The translations under genes and the position numbers were made by a program. This document shows positions 29,701 through 41,700 of a stretch of DNA of 64,000 bases, piece after piece. Under the pieces are notes generated by a model that was not told where the DNA came from, searched no databases, and saw only the letters and a list, made by a program, of their open reading frames with translations. The stretch covers positions 2,178,515-2,242,514 of the forward strand of contig VUYV01000121.1 in assembly GCA_008711295.1 (NCBI GenBank). Reading direction: 5' to 3'. This DNA is from Anarhynchus alexandrinus. Taxonomy: Eukaryota > Chordata > Aves > Charadriiformes > Charadriidae. Numbering within the stretch: the first letter of the stretch is position 1; every line of letters starts with the position of its first letter.

Positions 29701-32700
29701 TGGGGATTCTTGCATGGAGAAATTAAGAAAGCTGACTTCCTCCCAAATGACCCGAGGACGAAACTAAAACTCAAAAAGCGAGTTCTCTAAACCAGAATGG
29801 TTTTAAAAATAAAAATAATAATAAAAATCACACAGCCTCAGCACCCAACTACTATTTCCTTGGTTTGTATTCTCAGCCGTATCAGCAAACTCTGCTAAGG
29901 ACCCAGTTCTAAATATGCACGTGGATAAAGATACTTGCAGATGCAAACGTTTGCTGGATCGGGTCCTAGTAAGTTTGTGCCCCTTGCCTAGGGCTCCTAA
30001 GGGCTGCAGTAACATTAATGGATAAGGCTTTGCCTCTTCATTCCACCTGGGAATGCCAGGCCAGCACCAGGTTGGTGTACACCGTTCCTATTCCAGTCAG
30101 CAAATGCTGAAGGACCTGTCTGCAGACAAGCAAAAGGGGGAGATTTAGAGTGTATCAGCCAGATACACCGAGTAAGCCATCCAGTTTTTCCTGCAAACTC
30201 TCTCCAGACACAGCGGACATGAAACCAGGCTTCAGCTTTGGTAGCATTACCTGCCTAAGGTTCCTGTCTCTTTTCTCTACCTGGCCTGGAGCTCCGTGCT
30301 GCTTCCTCTGTTGTGCTTACTCAGCTGTTTGTGGAGCTGCACTGCAAACCTGACCACAGCTTTATCAAAACATTTGCTTTTAGCATGCAAATTCTCTAAT
30401 CTGGGGCGTGAAGCAGCCTCGCAGGCAGTGGTGCTTCTGTGAGTCAGAGGCTGGACAGAAACGCCTGAAGCTGGTAGCTTCTGAGCGGAGTTTGTTACCT
30501 CGCCTAATGCCACTGCTGCTGCAGCCTAAGAGCATCCACGCAGCACGTTAGGGCCAAGCAGTGCAGTTCACAGCACAGAATACTGTTTGGTAATTTGTGC
30601 GGACAGGCCCTAGATGAGGCGCAAGACATAGCGGAGCTGAGCCATAAATGTTAGTTTCAACCTCAAATTGGCAATCGCAGATATATTTGGACTGTGGGAT
30701 AACAAAATAGCAGAGCATGTTTTCCAGTAATGTTTATCGCTCTTGATGAGATGCAAGACTTCATAAGGCGCCAGGCACAAATAAGCGGGTGAATTATTTT
30801 CTTGCTCGAGAGTAAGCTGGGTGGAGTAAGACGTGGGAGGAATCGATTGGCAATAGGGAGCCGCGTTAATTATCTCCAGGCTGCAAATGACTGTGAAGTG
30901 CCTTACAGCATGTCTGTACAGGAACGCTACATCGCCCTGAGCACACTGGCGTCGATGAAATGGTGCCGTCCCCTCAGCACGCAGTTATTCCTGTAGGAAG
31001 ACGCTTAGCTCAGTACGGTTTACCACTCGTCTGCTCGGGAGATGTTTCCCGTTAGGACATGAAGGCACAAGATACCGTGAGAGACAACGAGGAGGAATCT
31101 TGCTTCACATCAGCTCATTTGCGGTAACTACCTGCAAACTTGTTTCTGTCTTGTGAGAAACAAGAGCAGCTCTGCCGGGAACGATATGGAGGGGTGGAAG
31201 AACTCATAGGCCTGGGCTTACCCCATCTGGTGAAATACCTTAAGCTTAAGAACTCAGTCAACGAGAGCATCACTATTAGAAGGCAACTGAGCACACCCAA
31301 GATGTCATTTACTGACCATGGCATCCCCCGAGCACACATGCTTCGGATGCCTAAACTTAGGTGCAATTATAGCTGTGTTTCCAAACAACAGTGCTAGCTT
31401 AATGATGCCCTCACAGCTGCATATCCCACCACCCCCAGAACTGCACCAGCCTGTTGTGAAGCTAAACCCTTCACGTTCACAAAAACACTGTACTTTATCT
31501 CCTGAAGTATCACCGTTTACCTCTCCTGGTAAAACAGAACCAAGGTGCAATAATCGTATAATCCCAGCCTCAGAAAATTTACACCATGGAAGAGATTTTG
31601 ATTCCTGTTTGGAATCCGATGGGAGTGTCAGCTTTCTGATTTAATGATGCACAGTTCACAGTCGGGTGGAACACACCCACGCTCCTTATGTTAAATAAAA
31701 CAGGGTGAGTCCTGAAGAACTTAATGAAGGTGCAACCCAACTTGGCCAGAACTTCAAATGCATTATCAGAAGAGGAGAGACAACGACAAAGGGGTTCAGC
31801 CTCTGTCAGGATTGCGAGTGTCTCTCCTGAGCTCCAAAACAGCTTGTGAAAGGGAAGGCATGCCACGTTATCTCCCCCTGAATTGTGCAATTTGCACAAT
31901 GAGTAGCACAAAGAGCTCCGATCCTGACTGTAGCATATGAGCACTGCTGAACTAGAAACCTCGTTGAATCACTATCTGCAAATCAAAACATAAAGCAAAC
32001 AGTTACTCGGAATAAAGGTGTGTACTGTTTGTACTGGGCTTTTCTAAATTAGTCTGCCACGTTGTTTACTGATCAGAAGCTGATCCATGCAGTAGATGAA
32101 CATCACAATTATTATTTCAGAAGAACTAGAGACTACAGTGTCATAACTGCCCCCATAAAGGGCAGTCACTGTCTCAAAGAGCCTACAGTTCAAGAAGTGA
32201 CACATTAAAAAATCAATACCCAAGCTTTCCCATACCTTGCAAATACTGAGGCTTGAAGAAATAAAGGACACCACAGTGAATCTTGCAGTTTTGAGTACCA
32301 TTCCCAATTTCACTCCAACATATCCAGTGGCTAGGAAGAAACTTTCTTATGAAGTTAATGAGCAGTAGATCTCTGGTATAAAACTGTTTACTTCAGCCCC
32401 AGATTCTGCAAAACGTTTCACTGGATGCTTAATTTTAGTAACTGACTACTCCTATTGGCATCAATGGTGTCACTCAAAGCAACCTATTTCTTTAAGTGCT
32501 GTGTTAATTAGGGCCTAATTGCTCAGTTCTAAATGATCTTGAAAGACAAAGACACCAAACCCATGTCTCCATCTCAACTTGCATTCCTATGACATCAGAT
32601 AATCGTTTTCTAAGAACCCAGCCAGACACCAACTGAAGAAAAGGTTGGCCCAAGAACATTTTTTTTCTGAACAAAACCACTTCTTTCTTAGAAAACCACG

Positions 32701-35700
32701 CTGAAGGAATCTTACCAGGCCAGAAGAATTCGTGGCACATGGAGTTTATAGTGGGGATGTGATTAGGGCGAACATAGCAGTAATCAATGGGTGCTTCTGG
32801 CTCAGCCTTCCAGTTGAGATCATTCCTGTGTGGATACGCCCGGATTTCTGCCAGCAGCCTGAGTTTTGGGGGCTTTGTCTCATAATCGCGCCTGCCAGTA
32901 ACACGAAAAGCAAACACAAAAGGCGAGTGAGCAACAATAACTGCCACTGCAGCTGAATGGGTACTGCCCATAAAATATATTTCTGACATGCTCAACTTGG
33001 AACAAAAGAACAGAGTCTTCCATTCATGTGGGAAAACAGCACCCAGCTCAGCAAAAACACCCTCGCACCAGAGGCCAGGACACTTCCCAGATCCACAGCA
33101 TGCCAAGCCAGGCTGGAAAGCCAGAACCAGGAAATTGCAGTTCTGACCCAAGAGCAGGTGCAACTTGCACTAAATGACTACAAGGATTCCCTCTCCGCCC
33201 TGCCCTCTCTTGGAGATTCCCCTTTCAACGCAAAGCCAGTTTAACCACTCAGCTACCTAATTTAAACACTATCCTTTTGGGGTTACCATAGTATACTGGG
33301 TTGTACTCCAGGGATGAGTGAGGAGCACTGCTTAAGCAAGGCACCCTCTCTGTGGGCTGTCGGTTCACAAGGCAAGAGCAAATTCAACCTCTGACCGTCT
33401 GTACCTGATGTAAGGTTTCAGGACGCGGGACGTGTAAGGACTGACGATACTATGGTCTGTCAGCAGGTCTTCTGAGCCTACCAGTCGATACAGAAACTTT
33501 GTTGAATGCTGTCGATATCCCTTCATGGCAGGCAGCATTGTCTATATATACAAAAAAAAAGCGCAGAACATTTCAGGAAGATTAGTCAATGACTTAACAC
33601 AGGGGAATCACATCAACAGAGGGAGAATTAGGGCCTTTCAATCTGCCAGGATGGACTGGACCCACAGTATGACAGTCACACCTCACAGGACTTTGCTGTG
33701 CGCTCTCAGATTTAGCACCCAAACCTATGAGCCACACACATCACTCTGAAAAATGCCTCCTACACAACATGAAAGAGCAACCGCCTGTTTGGGTACCTCC
33801 AGGCCTCCATCATCAGTGTTTGGGCAGGGCTGGAGTGCAAATACATAGACATTTGTGGCACTGATGCTGACAGACAGCTGTGCTGTATGAGCATGTCCCA
33901 AGAAAGGGGCTCGTAAGAGCATTGGTGGGGACACAGCCCCAAGTCAAAATGAGTCTTGTTCACATAATCCTTTTCACTTTGGGAGTCAGATAACCTCACG
34001 GTGACACTGCTGTCTGCAGCAAAAGCTCTAAAACAACCAGTGCCAAAAGCTCACTTAGATTTGAAAACGCTCACCTGGTATCTGTCCAAGATCCTGAAGT
34101 CCTGGCTAGTAGTTCTGTATGTTGCTTGCCCTACTGGGGACCTGGAAACACCTCCTTCTTTGGCTCCGTAAATCCCATCAACCAAAAGCAGTGCAGCGTT
34201 CACAACTTGGTCCAAGTCAAAGAGCGGCAGTCCTCTTTCCCTCTTGGCCTGCCTCACTATCAGCTTGCGCCTCAGTCTCCGAGCCTCTGGGGTCATGCTC
34301 ATGGCATTGGGACAGGCTTCCAGTCTCTTCAGGAGCAGCTTTTCCTCATAGATGCTAACAGAAGTATGCTTGGGAGCTCTGGGTTTAGCATCCTTCTCCA
34401 GCTGTGGCTTCCTCTTGTCTCGCCCCCTCACCTGCAGTGATGCGTTTGACTCTTCGGGATCTTCATTATCACCTTCCATCCTTTCTGTTTTTTCTTCTTC
34501 ACTCTCCACCTCTTGCTTGATCTGCTCAGCTGTCTTCACTTTTTTTCTACTTGCTATCACAGTGCCAGCACCAGCTGTCCCACTGGGAGGGGGCACATAC
34601 TCTATTCCCGGGTCTATGACTCCATCTCCTTCCATCTCCTCATCATCTGTTCAAGAGATCAAAATAATCCAGGAAAAAAATATAAACATCAAAGCCCCAT
34701 TTCAAAAAGGGCTGTCACAGGACTTTTCTGCTAAGGAGAAATAATACGGGTTTACTCAACACACTCCATTTTCTATATACTTCTGGACCTCCTGATTTTG
34801 GACAGGAGACACCATAAGGAGTCCAATTTCAGGACACAGAATGAATCCTGCTCCTAAGGTGTCTTGAATTTTGGCATCCAGAAACATGGCACTCCTGAGC
34901 TGCAAGCTCATACTCTTTGACAAGTGTTACATTTTTGAAAGTTCCTGAAGACTGGGGATCAAATGGTCAATTTGGTGAGCTCTATCTTCAGCTAGCATAC
35001 CCTAGAAGAGTTCTGTTTAAACTGAGGCAACAGTTAGGAGTCATAGAAGCACAGGATTTGTCCCTCTACAGAACTTGACTATCTTTCCTTCCAACAAGAA
35101 GTGCTTTATTCTCAACTTCTCCAATTAGATTGAGGTCTGGCTCCTAAAAGCATTCAGCACCACTGCTTTGCAACCTGACTGAAATGTAACATTTGTTGAT
35201 TGGGATGCTTGAACTTACAGAACTACTGGAACATTACCATGAGAATTAAAATTTCTCCCATTTAAGAAACAGTTGAGGCCAAATTAGGAGTTGCTATCTA
35301 GCAGCGTAATCTGTGTTGCTTATGCTGAGTGGTGCAGCAGTTGCTAGGTGAAATCTTCTACCCGCTGTTTATTCAGGATCCCTCAGAAGACCATAATGGT
35401 GGTTCCTTCTGGACTTAGAAGCCGGCAACACAGCTATGGAAAACTAATCAAGATTTACACACAACTAAGATAAACAGAAGTTTACCAGTTACTCTCCATC
35501 TTACCTTGAAAAGATCCTGCAGCTCGTTAGTAGTTTCTATTTTATTTTTTTTTTTTAAACATCTTCCTTGACAACTATGTATGGCTTATTATTAAAGAAA
35601 AAACATGGCATCTCTTACCATGAAACAGAGCCTGTGGTGGCATGACATCTGGGATGAGATCTGCTTCTGAGAGAAGGCTGGGAGTAGCTGAATGCGAGGC

Positions 35701-38700
35701 TGGAGTGCCAGGAGCAGAGAAGTCCAGAGATGGGGAAGGAGAAGGGCTTGTCAGAGGAGTGCGATCTGAAGAGCTCAAGGAGGAGAAGTCAATCACCTCT
35801 CCTTTCTCAAGGACAATATCAGGACGACGGCCTCGACTGGTGAATTTAACGGGAGTGGAGGAAGTACTCCGGTCTAGGAAGCCGGCTGCCTCCTTCTGCG
35901 CTCTCCGAATATCCTTGGCTTCCTGAGTGCGAGATCTCTTCTCCTTCAGCTCCATGGCCGATTCGACTGGATTGCGGCTTACCCGCTTCCTCAGTCCTTC
36001 CACAGTAATGATAGGATCCAGAGGTGGCTTTGAAGCTGCTAAAGGAGTAGTTTGTTTATTCTAACGGACACTGAGCCCCTGCAGTCACTGGATACATACT
36101 ATACAGTCAAAAAAACCCCACTGACTTCAAATCTTAGAAGATGTATTTTCAAAATATACAAGAACGTCACTCCAGGACATATAGCCAATGCACCACTGAA
36201 GACTCATTTAAGCCCCAATTTTGCTCCTCTGCACAGAAGGGAATTTTCATCTGCTATGCACAAAACATAAATAAAACCCTTCCCAGGGTAAACAGGAGCA
36301 GAGAAATTATAGATTTCAGCTACAAAAAACCTGAACAAGTTTCAAAAGCCTTTATCGGTTGGCACAATGCAAAAAGGCAATAAAATATAACAGGCTTCTC
36401 ATACTACAGCATATGCAACACAGTCCTCTTAAATCAAGCATTACAGCAGAGCTAAACTAAGAAAAAAAAATCATGCCCTGTAACTGTCCATACACACAAA
36501 TATATTGTTTTAAATAAACTTTTCTCATGTTTTCCAGCTCCGTCAGCTCTGGCCCTAGCTAGGAACCTACACACCATCAGGGAAAGAATTACCTTTTGCC
36601 TTTAGCGCAGACGCAGACAACTTCTCTCCTTCGGGTTTCATGGTTGGGGGTTTATTATGAACCAGTTTCCACCACCCTGGTTCTCCAAATTCCTGTGCCC
36701 CTGAGCGGAAAAACAAGGGGCTCCCCACAGAGAGACAGCCAGCAACCGTGCTCCACCATGTTGAAGTCTTTTTCCTACCGTGGGAGAGGGGAAAACAAGT
36801 GTTAGGTCCCCACTCGCCAGCTGTGCTTTCATCCTGAAGCCTCCTCCCTCTGCCAGAATGGAAAGGGCAGAGTGCTTCTGCCACTGATGCCGGGGGATGA
36901 CGTACCCCCTACACCCCCATCCTCAAAGAGGCTAAGATTAATTAATTTCTTGTCAAACAGAGAAGCCCTCTGAAGGGCAAGCTACAATGTACTGGTGGGC
37001 TCTGATGCACAAAGCGCTGCGTACATATGCTCCATAAATGCCACACAAATGCAGCACGGCAAGATGCAATTTTTCTTTTGTCAATGAGCTGCCACAAGCT
37101 GAGCCTCCAGAGGAGAGGTCTACCCCACCACTGGAACCCCCAGCTTTTAAATGCTGATCTTGCCACCTTGGTTAACAATTTGATGATGCAAGAACGGGAA
37201 CAGGATCCTAGCGATAGCTGTGTTGACCTGACATTGCAGAGCCATATTCCATTACTGAAGACAGCAAACAGGAGTCTGGGTGTGCAGGATGGGAGAGGCA
37301 AGGGAAAGATAGAGATAAAGGCGTCACTTCACACAGAAGGAAAGACAAACTTAATTTAAATGCCTGCCTTGACTACTTTGAGATTTCATTTAGCTCCCAG
37401 ACCTGCAGGACAGGACCCCTAAGGCTGAATTCACCAAGGGACTTCAGATCTGATCATTCTAGCAGAGCAGCTGCAGCCTTGTCAGGCACTGCAGAGATGC
37501 AAAGTTAGGGGTCAGAGAAATAAATCTCCGAGGACAACTCAGCTGCAGGAAGCAGCAAGGTAACACAGTATGTATGCTTGTCCCACAGACACGTCCATGC
37601 GATATATACTGGAGCCCTATCTCTGCTTGGAGATTTCTGCCATAAGAGTTCTGCAGCATGGGGAAGAGGATCCCTACTAGTCAACGCACCAGCCAGCCAC
37701 ACTCACTGAACTATTTTTGAAGCACCTTTTTGACCACTTGGAGGCAGGGAGCTCATTTAAGCCTTTCTCTCCGCAGGGCAGTGTACTCTACTGGGCATCT
37801 GAGCGCTTTTTGTTCCTCTAAGAACTGGTCACAGGGCTAACTAAAACATTATTTAGGGAAGAAGCAAGAAGAAACATGAAAAAGTTGCCCTGTAGCAAAT
37901 AACTCCCTTGGCTACTGGAGAATCAGGTTCATGGTGTAGAGTCTAAACCCTTATTTGCACATTATCTCAGGATTCCTCCTCGCCTTTGCACACCTCCACT
38001 GGCAAAAACTTCAGCACTTGGGCTAGGCTTGGCCAACCAGGTATTCACTGCTGTCTGCGCGTTGCCAATTACACACCTTGGGGTACTGACCCTCAGCTGT
38101 GGAGGGTTAAACTCAGGTGCCCCAGATCAGTCAGGAGAGTTACAGTAAGTCTGGATAAACTGTGCTTTAATACGCCAAGAAAGTAAAGCATGGCACACCT
38201 CGAACCGCTACACACACGGTTCAGCTGTCTCTGCTCCATCAGTGGCTTGTCCAGGCAAGCGGGGAGACTACGTCTGAGGCCAGTAATCACTTCATCTGAA
38301 TTTAATCAGAGCAGGGAGCGCCCAGTTCCCAGGGCAGGTCTCAAAAGGCAGCAGCAAACCCTGGGAGGTGACGGTTCCCTGTGTGAGGGACAATGGGCCA
38401 TCAGCTGCCTTCCTGTCAGGGTCCCCGTAGCTTCCAGAGGGGACAAACGCTAACATTTCTGAGAACAGAGCAAGGAGGCACAGACAAGCAATGAAAGCAA
38501 AGCCAAAGAGCAAATCTGGTTAGGGAGAAAGGCCAGATCTTACAACAGAGAAATCCCTGGGGAAGAAAAGAAGCTGTGAAGTCAATCAAATCTACAAGTT
38601 CCAAGGCTTGCTCGGCTCCTTTCCCGCCTCCGTAGCACACGCATTAACAGCGAGACTTGGGTTTGACAGCTTCAGTGCTCTCAGAAAAAAACGAGCTGTT

Positions 38701-41700
38701 CTCCTTTACAGCACACAACCCATCGTGCCACGAAGGCTGCCCTTTGCGAGAAGGATTCTTACTCTGACAGCTTTTTTCTTTGCACACACTGAAAGACATT
38801 TCAGTGGTTTGTAGTGCCCGCTATGTAAAAGTTATTTTATTAAGATCCAAACCAAGCTAACAGACAAGGCACAATTTTCCTTTTTGGAAAACTGCGTCCA
38901 TGTAAGCTTTACAGCCAAGTAACATGGTACTTTGCTGCACCTCTTGGTTTTGTTGTTTTTTGCTTGTTTTTTTTTTTTCTTTTAAGCCCAGTGACAAAGG
39001 CTTTGCAGGTTCATATGCTGCCTACAGGAATATAAGAAATAACCCAAAATAAATGCATTTACATTGCTTTTGTCTGACATTCTTGGGGTTGTTTTTTCCC
39101 CACGAAGAAATGCTTATTCTTTCTCAAGAGTACCCCTCATGCTTACATTCAGGTTCTCAATATTAAGTCCTCCCATTTTCTCACTAGTGAGGCTCAACAG
39201 AGACATCAACAAATTAACCCAGATTCTTGTTCATCTTTATAACAGGTTTTAATTCCTTTGGCTCACCAACCAGATGGGCAGGGAAACATCACGTCTTTAC
39301 CTGTTCCCTAATAAGAAAGTCCAGTGTTTCTCAATAAAAGCACAAATATCTTCTTTCCATCTGAAGTACCCCTGACGGCCCGTTCCCTCCAGAGACAAAT
39401 TGTACATTGCCAGCATGACAACCTGGAACAGAAAGCGTTGGATACAAGTGAGTCTTTTTCCGTTTCATCTGCTGAACTGCCCCCCACAGCCGCCACACAC
39501 GCACACAAATCTTTGCTCCCTCATAAATATCTTATTTTTGCAACATCTCATAGGCAACTTCTGCAATCCATCTTCTTCCTGCTTTCATGCTGCCCGTTCT
39601 CGTCTTTCTATTGTTAGATGCACATTCTCCCAGAGATTTCTCCATCCCAAGGGAATAACAAGCTGCCTAGTTATGCAGGTTTATGCTGAATACAAGCTTT
39701 TGCAATGGTTGTATAAATGAATTATACCACAGCTGGGGTCTGAATGTAGTGTGGAGGTAGGGAAAAAAAAATATATAAAAAAAAGTCACAAGTAATCCCA
39801 CAATTTAATCCATCTATTGACAATGGTCCTTCTAAATACTTACTCTTATGTTTCAAACTGAACTGACAGTAAACTCTCTGTAAAGTTCCATGACAACTCC
39901 TAATTTTTCTGGGTATACAAGAATTAACTTTGTCTCCTGGTGATCTTCATTAAAGACAATCCATTTACAGCTCATTGACGTGCTTCACAGCCAGATTTAG
40001 TCTGACCTATTACATGCCTAAACTAAAGGGCAGGTTTGAAAAATATCACACCTCTTTGTAAGTAAATGCTAGGTGACTAACTTAATTATGTTTATCCAAT
40101 TCATTTGAATACAACTAAAATCGTACAGCTGGGCTGGGACCATCCTTCAACAATCACACAGCCTCAGTTGGATGCTGCTTCCAACAGGAATTTATTCTTC
40201 ACTGTCAGGGAAGTTTGATATGTATTTTTCTTAGGGAGATGGGTCTCCTCACAGTGTGCCATAGCTTTCTGCAGTGCATTGCTGAAGATGCCAAAAAGAG
40301 GAAATACAGACAGCTTTAATGTCCCCTGTACTTTATTTCTGCTTCGCAGCCCCTCTTAGATTGATAACCATTTATCTAGGACTTTGTGTATTTTTAAGTT
40401 AGGTGGGACAGTGTCTCAGGACTTCAAAACCAATTCTCTTTTCAACTGGCTAAAGATCTGTTGAGGCCACATACTCTGAAAAAAATCCAGAAATCACTGT
40501 CCCAATTTTTCCTTCTTCAGGTAAATTTGACCACTTCCCTCAATTCGACTTACCCAGAAGCAGCAGCAGCTCTGGCTGCTGGAAGCCTAGGGAGATAGTA
40601 TCTTCACTAGTCAACTTTCTTCCTTGCCCGTTTTGATTTTGCCTGTCCCTTCCCCATGCCGCTCTGAAGAGACCTAGGCATAATGCTAGCAGCCTTTGCT
40701 CTCCAGATCTGTAACTTGGTGAAACTCTGCCAGTCTGCTAGCCACAGACTGCTACACCAACATTTTCTCTTGCGCAGCCCTGCACTGGACACCCCGAGAA
40801 AGCACTGTAGGAGATACAACTGATGCTTTAAAAGATCTGTTACGAGACAGCACACCACTACTGCCCCAAAGGATGCAAATAGATGTCTCGCACTTACTGC
40901 CCGATGCTCAGCACGTGGAAACACTTAAGCTACTGCTTGATCAAATTCATTTTGTGCAGAGACAGCCAGCACTGCCTGCCTGCCCCTCCAGCGCCCTGCT
41001 TAGAGCAAGACGGTGTGCATCAGTTTACCCATATGGTCGCTGCTGTATAATGCAAATTATTTTGATTGCTCAGATGTGCAAGTGACCGAAATAGTGAATT
41101 CCAGCAAGGACTGCTGCTGGAGAGTAAGCAGCCAGGTTGGAGCTTTGCGTTCAGGGAGCTGGCAAGCTTTCTGTTTGTATGTTGCCACCTCACTAGTTTT
41201 ACACTTGCTCTTAAACACAAAAAGCTGTTCATACCTAGCAGCCAAATTGCATTCAGTTTGCTTTTCCAAACCTGCCTGAAGCTATGAATTCATGAGCAAC
41301 ATAAGGGGAAGAAAAAAAAAAAGGTAAAAAAAGGAATGTGGTTTGTACGATTATCTTTCAATTTACCTGCCAAATGCCCAAGTTCTAATATGCAGGCAAT
41401 CCTTAGCTAATTAATTTCTGAAGTTCATGCATATGTTTCTTTGTTACCTATACCTGATCCTCCATTTCTAGGTAGCACATACACAAAAAACAACAATTTT
41501 AGAAGGTCCTGTGGTTGTTCTGCTGGCACAAATGTTTCACTTACCTGTTGCCATGTTAATCTCAGCCGTTCAAATTGCTCCTTCCCATCTTCTGAGCAAT
41601 CGGAGCAAGTAAATCTGAAAAAGTTATCTCCTTTGAGGTAGCTGAGCTGTTCTCTCAGTTGACCTGAAATGAATAGGCAAAAATCAATTTCTTTGTCCTT